Assembly (NCBI GenBank): GCA_016290715.1
Contig: JAEEUY010000093.1
Location: 1-14,212, forward strand
Direction of reading: 5' to 3'
Length of the DNA stretch: 14,212 bases
DNA from: Bacteroidales bacterium
GTDB lineage: Bacteria; Bacteroidota; Bacteroidia; Bacteroidales; WCHB1-69
Shown here: positions 1 through 6,410 of the stretch, piece by piece
How the letters are laid out: every line of letters begins with the position of its first letter
How positions within the stretch are numbered: position 1 is the first letter of the stretch
The notes under the pieces: generated by a model
Seen by the model: only the letters and a program-made list of their open reading frames with translations
Told to the model about the DNA's origin: nothing
Database searches by the model: none
Translations under genes and position numbers: made by a program

Positions 1-194
1 GGGTGAAGAAGTTCAAGGTGGATAAATCGGATGAAATATCAGGACTGAATGAAGCGGTTAAGAAAATGAGAAAAAATGAAGTCGCTCATTTGGTAATACC
101 TTCATTTTTGGCTTATGGGGTGGCAGGCGATGGTAATCGAATCAAAGGAAAAGTAAGTTTGGCCATGACCATAAAAATTATAGATGTTGAATAA
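1..194 (+). CDS. gldI: FKBP-type peptidyl-prolyl cis-trans isomerase, 3' end (GldI-like)
   Basis: This is the C-terminal part of an FKBP fold, about 63 residues visible; the 5' end lies outside the window, and the GTG at base 3 is probably internal. Readable motifs are GLNEAVKKM (the family's 'G...AL..M' helix), HLVIPSFLAYG (the 'IP..LAYG' active-site strand) and a final strand ending IKIIDVE. Such enzymes isomerise Xaa-Pro bonds. In Flavobacterium, the lipoprotein FKBP GldI is needed for gliding. The stop is followed after 9 bases by gldD and then gldB, so the GldI assignment rests on both fold and context. The usual FKBP 'G.G..IP.N..L.F' segment reads GDGNRIKGKVSLAM here, so the loop is divergent and catalysis cannot be taken for granted. 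Confidence 0.75.
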   Translation, partial: VKKFKVDKSDEISGLNEAVKKMRKNEVAHLVIPSFLAYGVAGDGNRIKGKVSLAMTIKIIDVE

Positions 195-203
195 AAATAG
201 GAT

Positions 204-797
204 ATGAAAAAAGGGTCAATAGTAATTTATTGCTGTATTGTTGTGGGGATATTGTGGAGCGTGTTCGCTTGTCAGGAGAAGAAAGCTGAAATGCCCAAAC
301 CGAAAGGATATTTTCGGATAGACTTACCGCCCCATTCCTATCAGGTTTTTGATACGAGTGCTCTGCCGTTTCAGTTCCAATATTCCCAGAGCGCGTCTTA
401 TACTATCGAGGATAAGGGAGAAGGAATACAGTGGATACATCTTTATTATCCTCAGCAACAGGCGGTTTTAGAGATGACCTACCTTCCTGTTGATACAAAT
501 CTTCCACGTTTGATGGAAAATGATGAAGAGTTTGTCGGATTGCATTATAGCATGGCTTCAGATGTGGAAGAGTCGTTTATTCAAGATGATTCAGCCAAAT
601 TGTACGGCAAATTGTTTGACATTGCAGGGAAAAATGTCGCCTGTCCGTTGCAATTCTGGTTGACAGACAAAACGCATCATTATCTTCGCACCTCCCTCTA
701 TTTCAATTTCACGCCAAACAACGATTCGATACAGCCAGTGATTGAATATATTCGTGAAGATGTGATGAAAATGATTGAAACTTTTGAATGGAGATAA
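204..797 (+). CDS. gldD: Gliding motility / type IX secretion lipoprotein GldD
   Basis: 197 residues. The N-terminus is a lipoprotein signal peptide: Lys-Lys, a hydrophobic run, then V20-F21-A22-C23, so the mature protein should be a lipid-anchored envelope protein starting at Cys23. Just after it comes PKPKGYFRIDLPPHSY, the GldD hallmark (proline-rich start followed by a 'R.D.P...Y' strand). The rest is a compact beta-rich domain with a C-terminal helix. In Flavobacterium johnsoniae GldD is essential for gliding; its biochemical role is unknown. Many non-gliding Bacteroidota keep it as part of the envelope/type IX secretion accessory set. It lies 9 bases after the FKBP gene and 1 base before gldB, so the three are almost certainly co-transcribed. 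No gldE is present in the visible part of the cluster. Confidence 0.85.
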   Translation: MKKGSIVIYCCIVVGILWSVFACQEKKAEMPKPKGYFRIDLPPHSYQVFDTSALPFQFQYSQSASYTIEDKGEGIQWIHLYYPQQQAVLEMTYLPVDTNLPRLMENDEEFVGLHYSMASDVEESFIQDDSAKLYGKLFDIAGKNVACPLQFWLTDKTHHYLRTSLYFNFTPNNDSIQPVIEYIREDVMKMIETFEWR

Positions 798-798
798 T

Positions 799-1875
799 AT
801 GAAAAAAAAGAAGATCATAATTATAATTTGTATCAGTGTGCTGATGATACTCGTAGCTTGTTTGGTTTGGTGGAGATTTTCAGCGAATAAAGGGGAAGAA
901 TCTGAAAACCAGCGCAAAGAATTAGTGGAGAAAGGGGCGGTTAAGCGGGAAGTGGAAAAAATAAGCGATACGTTAGCTATTCCCATTCATCGTTATGATC
1001 AAGATATTTTCAATATTGATTTAACTAATGTGGCGGGCAGTTTAAAAAAGTTGTCTGCCCAATATCCTTCTATTTTTATTGATCCCAATGCGTGGAAAGA
1101 TGCGGAATATATTGCTCAAATCAAAGCATTTGTGAAAGATCCTGTGATGCAGGAACTGCATCGCGATGTGGATAAAATGTATCCGGATTTGGATTTTTTG
1201 CAGAAAGAGCTGGAGCAAGCTTTTAGTTATTACAGATATTATTTCCCAGAGGCAACCATTCCGCAGTTTTATACGGCAGTGGCAGGGGTTGATGTGCGAA
1301 GTGTCCCTATCTTATGGGTTGATGATATTGTGATTATAGGATTGGATTGGTATTTGGGTGCGGATAGTAAGCATTACGATGATTTCGGTTTGGAAAAGTA
1401 TCGTAGAATTCATTGCGATAAAAGATACATTGCTATGGATTGTTTTTCACAAGCCATAGGTTATTGGCAACTCCCCTCCAAAACACCCATTACATTGTTG
1501 GATAATATGATAGAGGTCGGCAAGGTGATCTATTTTACTGAAATGATGTTCCCGAAAGCAACTGCTTCTGATATTATGGGTTATACTACAGAACAGTTCG
1601 CATGGGCAGAACAATACCAAGCAGACGTTTGGAACTATTTGATAGAAAATGAGTTGTTGTTTTCTAAAGAGGAGGGTGTCGTTCGTCGGTTAGTTGATTA
1701 TGCCCCATTTTCCAATCCTTTTGTGGGTTCTCCGGGAAGGATAGGGGCTTACATTGGCTGGAAGATTGTAATCAATTATATGGAAAAAAATCCGAATGTA
1801 ACCCTTCAAGAGTTGATGCTTGAAACGGATAGTAGAAAGATATTGGACAAATCAGGATATAAACCGTTGAAATAG
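799..1875 (+). CDS. gldB: Gliding motility lipoprotein GldB
   Basis: 358 residues from ATG 799. An in-frame TTG at 775 would overlap gldD and is less likely, since ATG 799 sits one base after the gldD stop and opens a classic Lys-rich signal (MKKKK, then an Ile-rich core). L18-V19-A20-C21 fits a lipobox, although the following LVWW keeps the segment hydrophobic, so an uncleaved anchor is possible. The body carries blocks I associate with GldB: IHRYDQDIF near residue 63, VIIGLDWYLG mid-protein, MGYTTEQ, and a C-terminal SPGRIGAYIGWKIVINYM. GldB is required for gliding in F. johnsoniae; its molecular function is not established. The conserved acidic/aromatic core has been noted to resemble a metalloprotease-like fold, but I do not see a clear HExxH motif here. 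Confidence 0.85.
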   Translation: MKKKKIIIIICISVLMILVACLVWWRFSANKGEESENQRKELVEKGAVKREVEKISDTLAIPIHRYDQDIFNIDLTNVAGSLKKLSAQYPSIFIDPNAWKDAEYIAQIKAFVKDPVMQELHRDVDKMYPDLDFLQKELEQAFSYYRYYFPEATIPQFYTAVAGVDVRSVPILWVDDIVIIGLDWYLGADSKHYDDFGLEKYRRIHCDKRYIAMDCFSQAIGYWQLPSKTPITLLDNMIEVGKVIYFTEMMFPKATASDIMGYTTEQFAWAEQYQADVWNYLIENELLFSKEEGVVRRLVDYAPFSNPFVGSPGRIGAYIGWKIVINYMEKNPNVTLQELMLETDSRKILDKSGYKPLK

Positions 1876-1904
1876 AGTAGTGATGAAAAGTTATTAACAG
1901 GGTA

Positions 1905-1935
1905 TTGATTCTGCTATTTTGATGATGTATTTTTG
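1905..1935 (+). promoter_or_regulatory. Bacteroidota-type promoter for ssb
   Basis: TTG at 1905-1907 (-33 element), a 20-base spacer, and TATTTTTG at 1928-1935, which matches the TAnnTTTG -7 consensus exactly. It lies 25 bases before the ssb start codon, so the leader is short and A-rich. ssb therefore does not depend only on read-through from gldB. Confidence 0.7.
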
Positions 1936-1959
1936 TGCTGTCTAAAAAAACTAAATGAT

Positions 1960-2382
1960 ATGTCTGGTATTAACAAAGTAATTCTCATTGGTCATCTTGG
2001 GAAGGATCCGGAGACCAAAACCTTGGAAAATGGAAGTAAACGAGTTAGTTTTACCTTAGCCACTACGGAAGTGTACAAAGATAGGGATGGACAGCGCAAG
2101 GAGGTAACGGAATGGCACAATATTGTATGTTGGCGTAATTTGGCAGATATTGCCGAGAAATATTTGACAAAAGGGAAACTGTTGTATGTCGAAGGACGAA
2201 TCCGAACGCGCAGTTGGGATGAAAATGGAAGTAAACGATTCTTTACGGAGATTGAGGCAAACAATTTTACCATGTTAGGCAACAAGTCGGAAAAGCCTAC
2301 CGAACAAAAAATAGAGAACGCAATTCCAGTTAGTTTCGTTGATACCGAAACGCCTCCTTCTGACGACGGATTGCCTTTTTAG
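1960..2382 (+). CDS. ssb: Single-stranded DNA-binding protein SSB
   Basis: 140 residues from ATG 1960 (MSGINKVILIGHLGKDPE, the canonical SSB start). An upstream in-frame TTG at 1933 lies inside the promoter and is rejected. Residues 1-107 form the OB fold, with HNIVCWRNLADIAEKYLTKG and the VEGRIRTRSW strand that contact single-stranded DNA. A short linker of about 25 residues follows, then the acidic tip DDGLPF that recruits replication and repair partners in other bacteria (E. coli tip DDDIPF). It protects single-stranded DNA during replication, recombination and repair. In Flavobacterium, ssb is also linked to gld genes, so its position after gldB is conserved context rather than chance. 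Its stop codon overlaps the stop of the convergent glycosyltransferase gene. The sequence encoding ENGSKR occurs twice with identical codons (2026-2043 and 2221-2238). Confidence 0.95.
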   Translation: MSGINKVILIGHLGKDPETKTLENGSKRVSFTLATTEVYKDRDGQRKEVTEWHNIVCWRNLADIAEKYLTKGKLLYVEGRIRTRSWDENGSKRFFTEIEANNFTMLGNKSEKPTEQKIENAIPVSFVDTETPPSDDGLPF

Positions 2383-3608
2383 TCAACATGTTTTCGATAA
2401 TTCATCTCTTCCTCAAATAGGAAATCTCTAACTTCGTTCATTTCGGATGTCGTTAGGACGTTCAAGCAGTGGTTTTTGTATGGATATAGGTGGGGAAGAA
2501 GTTTCTGAAGTTTTTCTTTTGTGGCGAAAACAGAGAGATTTTCAAGTAAAATGGAAATTTCAGGGATTTCTTCTCCCTTATACTCCTCTTTTAAAAACTG
2601 TAAAATACGTAAACCATCAGCTTTCTCGTGAAAAGCACGCTTGAATTGGGAGCTGTCTTTGGCATTGTCGCGCAATGGTTGCCATAGGTCGTGTTGTTTG
2701 AACTGGCATTGTAAAAAGTTTAAAAAAGGTGTGTCAAGGTCGTGTAGATACAACTCATCTATAAGTTGGTAGGTTTCTGCAATTTTTTGAAAAAGGGTGT
2801 GCGGATAAATGGGATAACTTGTCCAATCTCCGTTGTTCCCTTTCTCCATTGCCGGCCCCGTACCAAAAAATACACGATGGGAATATCGTGTGCCGGGATA
2901 TACGCATGCCTCATTCCAGAGACCTACCATCCCCATCTTGCGTAATTTTTGAAGCAAATAGAAATCTTCCCCGCTCTTTAGCGGCGTGATTCCGCCAATC
3001 TTCTTCAACGATTTTACTCTTGCTGCAATGGCGCTTCCTAAAGCGGTGAATGAATAGGGACTTTCGATGTGAAGCAGGTTTATAGCGTAATTGCGCATAT
3101 ATATTTCGTAACGAAGCATGGCACGGTCAAGTTCATCGCAATGAGTCAATGGATGGTAATATGGAACAGCTATAGCATGCCACATGGGATGCTTTTGGAA
3201 ATTCTGCGCAATACTTTCAAAATAGTTGCTCTCAAAAGTAGTGTCTGCATCTAAACTGATGAGGATGTCCTCTTCGTCGCAACTGCTGCAGAAGATATGT
3301 TCAAATAATCTTTTTCGTGCCCATCCTACACCAAAATTTTTACCCTTCCATCCGCATCCGTTACTGGAATAGTCTAAAACTTCAATCTTAAAAGGATACT
3401 CTCCTTTCAGAAGATTGATTAATTGTTGATTGCGTTCGCATATCTCTATTTTCTCCGTATCTTGCCACCATTCGTCAGGCTGATTGACACAGACATATAC
3501 GGTGAAAGGACTATGGGTAACTTGTTGCGCAATGCAATCTAAGGTCTGGGGTAAAAACGCCAATTCGTCCATCGCTGGAATCGCAATGTGAAGGTGCGGT
3601 TTTGGCAT
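2379..3608 (-). CDS. Glycosyltransferase family 2 (GT-A fold), cytoplasmic
   Basis: 409 residues from the ATG at 3608, which begins MPKPHLHIAIPAMDEL, a GT2 first strand. An in-frame GTG 30 bases upstream would overlap the preceding gene and adds nothing GT-like. Motifs: nucleotide-binding strand at 5-14, ISLDADT with D120 and D122 as the metal-binding DxD, S212-G-E-D215 as the acceptor-side ED, and RYSHRVFFGTG (241-251). The C-terminal 140 residues are helical and lack membrane segments. It should transfer a sugar from a nucleotide donor to a growing glycan; donor and acceptor cannot be read off. An odd local feature is a Cys cluster, FCSSC, at 106-110. It is the last gene of the minus-strand unit, 10 bases after the inhibitor gene, and overlaps ssb by 4 bases tail to tail. 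Confidence 0.8.
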   Translation of the reverse strand: MPKPHLHIAIPAMDELAFLPQTLDCIAQQVTHSPFTVYVCVNQPDEWWQDTEKIEICERNQQLINLLKGEYPFKIEVLDYSSNGCGWKGKNFGVGWARKRLFEHIFCSSCDEEDILISLDADTTFESNYFESIAQNFQKHPMWHAIAVPYYHPLTHCDELDRAMLRYEIYMRNYAINLLHIESPYSFTALGSAIAARVKSLKKIGGITPLKSGEDFYLLQKLRKMGMVGLWNEACVYPGTRYSHRVFFGTGPAMEKGNNGDWTSYPIYPHTLFQKIAETYQLIDELYLHDLDTPFLNFLQCQFKQHDLWQPLRDNAKDSSQFKRAFHEKADGLRILQFLKEEYKGEEIPEISILLENLSVFATKEKLQKLLPHLYPYKNHCLNVLTTSEMNEVRDFLFEEEMNYRKHVD

Positions 3609-3618
3609 GTGATTAACC

Positions 3619-4026
3619 CTATCTTTCAACGTGTACAATTACTTTGCGTTCTTTTACAATAACCCCGGCATCATAAGAGGGGCCATAACCAAAAAGCAAA
3701 GTGTCGGTTCCAAGTCCGGTACTCGCAAATTTCCAATGCATTTTGGCGCTACTGCCTACCAATTCCGGTCGGACCTGATGATAGCGAATACTTATGGAAT
3801 CCATGGTTGTACAAGTCCCTTTGTTGAGCCATCTCCAACGATGCCCGGTTGATGAATTGGTGGTGAATTGCAATTCTAACGTATCTCCCAAATGTAAGAG
3901 ATAATCATCAGCATCTTGCGACTGTGAAATAGTTATGGTCTCAGGAACATGGTTCGTTCCCATATTTTTAACCTTACAGGACATGAGCAAAAGGCAAAGA
4001 AAAAAAATCCATAAATGATATTTCAT
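3619..4026 (-). CDS. Chagasin-family (MEROPS I42) cysteine-protease inhibitor, lipoprotein
   Basis: 135 residues. It opens with a short signal peptide and lipobox L14-M15-S16-C17, so it should be a lipid-anchored envelope protein. The mature part is a single Ig-like beta domain: a 'LHLGDTLELQF' strand, then N57-S-S-T-G-H-R-W64, matching the NPTTGxxW inhibitory loop of chagasin; VGSSAKMHWKFASTGLGTDTLLFGY occupies the DE-loop and following strand. The third loop, RP(W/F) in chagasin, reads YGPSYD here, and the DE loop lacks the GxGG pattern, so inhibitory activity is likely but not certain. The family blocks papain-like (C1) proteases. Its start codon overlaps the stop of the sugar-transferase gene (TAATG), which suggests translational coupling. 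It is the only non-glycan enzyme-related gene in the unit. Confidence 0.75.
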   Translation of the reverse strand: MKYHLWIFFLCLLLMSCKVKNMGTNHVPETITISQSQDADDYLLHLGDTLELQFTTNSSTGHRWRWLNKGTCTTMDSISIRYHQVRPELVGSSAKMHWKFASTGLGTDTLLFGYGPSYDAGVIVKERKVIVHVER

Positions 4027-5447
4027 TATTTCCCACTCCTTTTTAAAATGATTAATATGGTGTATATTAATATCTTCATGTCCATTTGTAAGGACATGTT
4101 TTCAATATATAGAATGTCCCATTTCAATCGCTGAATCATTTCGTCAACATTCTCCGCATAGCCAAATTTAACTTGCCCCCATGAGGTAATCCCCGGCCGA
4201 ACACGCAGCAGCAGTTTGTATTGTGGGGCTCTTTCAACGATTTGATCAATGTAATATTGTCGCTCCGGACGCGGCCCGACTAATGACATATCACCGACCA
4301 GAACATTGAAAAATTGAGGGGTTTCATCTAAACGCGACTTGCGCATGAATTTTCCAAAAGAAGTGATGCGCGGATCATCATTGCTGGAAAGCTGTGGCTT
4401 CCCCTGCTCTGCATCCTGCACCATGGAACGGAACTTGATGATTTTGAAAGGTTTTCCATGGTATCCAATTCGCTCCTGCAAATAGAAAATGGATCCTTTG
4501 GAAGAACATTTTACCCCAATCGCAAGGAATATATACATAGGTAAGAGGAGAAGAATGGCAATAGTGGAGAGAAAAATGTCAAAAAAGCGTTTGGTGAATT
4601 TTTGCCAATCGTCAATATATTCGGGAGAAATAGAAATAAGCGGTTCGTATAAAACAGAGGAGACTTTCACTGTGCGCATCCAGTAATCTTGCATCTGTGG
4701 GATGATCTTCAGATTGATATCAAAATCCATAATCATCGTAATGATGTTTTCAATATACTTGCGCTTCCCATTCTGAATGGCAATGATTAACTCTTTAATA
4801 TCGTTTTTTTGCACAATGGCAATCAATTGATCTAATTTCCCCATGCATGGCAGTTCACTTGCAAGATGGTCTTCGTCATTTTCGTCAATGATCACATAAC
4901 CTAAAATATAGTTGCCTGCCGTAGGATTATGGCTGATGAGGGAAAGATATGTGGTGAGCGCCACTTCATCGCACCCAATAATCAAAGTATTGAACCCTAT
5001 TTTCCCACTCCGTATTTTTTCAATAATTGAAGTAGTGATGATTACCCGTGGGAGATAGGTCGTAAAGAATTGGAAACCAAATAGAACGATAAAATAGAGC
5101 AGATAGTCGTAGGGCGTGGTTACCACATCATCTAAAATAAAGGCGAAAAAGAAAATAAGGCACCCGATAAAAGTTATCAAAAGAGTGGCTCCCAATTCCT
5201 TTAAACGAGATTTATGAAACACATTGTTGTAACATCCTGTAAAGGCATGTAAAAACATCCAGTATAATGGACAAGCCAACAGGCCTATATAAAGCTTGCA
5301 ATCCCGATAGATAACCTCCCATAAAGTCTGAAAAGATCCGTCATCCACATGCCATTTCCTGAAACTGAAAAAGATCACCCATGTTGCCATGGCAGCCAAA
5401 ATGTCAAATAGCAGATAGAGGAAGACGACCTTTTTTTTGTTGGGCAT
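4026..5447 (-). CDS. Polyprenyl-phosphate sugar-1-phosphate transferase (WbaP/WcaJ type)
   Basis: 473 residues, full-length for the polyisoprenylphosphate hexose-1-phosphate transferase (exopolysaccharide biosynthesis polyprenyl glycosylphosphotransferase) family. Residues 1-145 hold about four to five membrane helices. Residues 150-250 form a Rossmann-like domain (NTLIIGCD at 153-160). A further hydrophobic segment (291-312) precedes the C-terminal catalytic domain: KFRSM (338-342), LDETPQFFNVL with D374/E375 as the catalytic Asp-Glu pair, VGPRPE (390-395) and RPGITSWGQV (417-426). The enzyme starts a repeat unit by moving hexose-1-phosphate from a UDP-sugar onto undecaprenyl phosphate at the inner membrane. 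The sugar cannot be told from sequence. The start is 9 bases after the preceding lipoprotein gene; the stop overlaps the inhibitor start as TAATG. No flippase or polymerase is seen nearby, so export must be encoded elsewhere. Confidence 0.9.
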   Translation of the reverse strand: MPNKKKVVFLYLLFDILAAMATWVIFFSFRKWHVDDGSFQTLWEVIYRDCKLYIGLLACPLYWMFLHAFTGCYNNVFHKSRLKELGATLLITFIGCLIFFFAFILDDVVTTPYDYLLYFIVLFGFQFFTTYLPRVIITTSIIEKIRSGKIGFNTLIIGCDEVALTTYLSLISHNPTAGNYILGYVIIDENDEDHLASELPCMGKLDQLIAIVQKNDIKELIIAIQNGKRKYIENIITMIMDFDINLKIIPQMQDYWMRTVKVSSVLYEPLISISPEYIDDWQKFTKRFFDIFLSTIAILLLLPMYIFLAIGVKCSSKGSIFYLQERIGYHGKPFKIIKFRSMVQDAEQGKPQLSSNDDPRITSFGKFMRKSRLDETPQFFNVLVGDMSLVGPRPERQYYIDQIVERAPQYKLLLRVRPGITSWGQVKFGYAENVDEMIQRLKWDILYIENMSLQMDMKILIYTILIILKRSGK

Positions 5448-5456
5448 AGCGGAAAG

Positions 5457-6380
5457 TTATAGATAAACAACTTTAATGTTGTCAAAGTACAAATTAATGG
5501 GAGTGGAGCCTTCGTATTCACCTGATAAGAGAACACGATAGGCTGTGGCGTATGTGTGGTTCCGGAGAACCGACTGGGTAAGGTTGATGTATATTTTTTT
5601 CCATTCATTGGAGGCATTGACCACCACTAACGGTTCATAGGAAATAATGGAGGTAGTGCTTTTTTCAATAAACATACCTACGTTGAAAGTTTGCGTAGTG
5701 GCGGCATCACAACGGAAATCCATCTCCAAAAATACTGCTTCCGGCAAACGATTGAAATTTAAATTGTGCGATTGGATATTGAAGATACTGTCCCCTGCTC
5801 CTAAAGTTAATACGCCTACTTGATGATGGCTTGTCGGATCATGGGTTTCCATCATCCGCTGAAAATTGATGCCTGTAGAATCGGTAGCTTCAAAATATTG
5901 ATTGGCAATAGATTCAAAAGTCTCAAGCACTTCGTTGAATTGAGTGGGGAGGTAATATTTTATAGGAATTTTGTCGATTTGAGTCGTTTCTCCTGGCTGG
6001 AGATCCAAGGTAAGATGGCCTCCATCTACAAAAGGATAGCGCGGGCGGCTGGTGGAACTCCCGTTCATTTTAACTCCCGGATAAATGATGATATTGGTTT
6101 TCCCTGATGCTAAAATGGGAATCTCACAAGGTAGCTCCCACGTGCCAAGGTCTTTTCCATTGACAAAAACCCATGCATCAGAGAAATTTTGTGACGCAAT
6201 GCAGTTCAACGCTTCATCATCATAATAGGTGGAGTGCTCCAAATTGAAATTTGTCATATCTATTTGGAAAACATCTTTTCCTAATGATATATACGCCGCA
6301 GTTAAGTCTATTTTTTTGCATCTTCCAAATAAACAGGCAAGAAAAAGACAAAGGCTGATGAAATATATTCGGTGTTTCAT
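5457..6380 (-). CDS. Conserved Bacteroidota lipoprotein, beta-rich, function unknown
   Basis: 307 residues with an N-terminal signal. The best lipid-anchor site is C16 (FLAC) or C21 (FGRC, followed by KK); neither is a textbook lipobox. Two parts can be seen. Residues 65-140 contain SDAWVFVNGKDLGTWELP and a 'GKTNIIIYPGVKMNG' stretch, a pattern I recall from uncharacterised Bacteroidota lipoproteins with a small Ig-like domain. The C-terminal 130 residues are strand-rich and end YFDNIKVVYL, the usual closing strand of jelly-roll carbohydrate-binding modules, so a glycan-binding role is possible but inferred. It sits between the GT-C protein (30-base gap) and the sugar transferase (9-base gap), which ties it to the same glycan pathway. 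I cannot assign a specific function. Confidence 0.65.
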   Translation of the reverse strand: MKHRIYFISLCLFLACLFGRCKKIDLTAAYISLGKDVFQIDMTNFNLEHSTYYDDEALNCIASQNFSDAWVFVNGKDLGTWELPCEIPILASGKTNIIIYPGVKMNGSSTSRPRYPFVDGGHLTLDLQPGETTQIDKIPIKYYLPTQFNEVLETFESIANQYFEATDSTGINFQRMMETHDPTSHHQVGVLTLGAGDSIFNIQSHNLNFNRLPEAVFLEMDFRCDAATTQTFNVGMFIEKSTTSIISYEPLVVVNASNEWKKIYINLTQSVLRNHTYATAYRVLLSGEYEGSTPINLYFDNIKVVYL

Positions 6381-6410
6381 GTGTATGTTAACGGCAAATT
6401 TTTAACTTTA

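Noticed and set aside
591..986. 131-codon minus-strand frame across the gldD-gldB junction
   Set aside because: It is a shadow of gldD/gldB; its long Ile/Phe run is the complement of the Lys/Ile-rich signal sequence of gldB.
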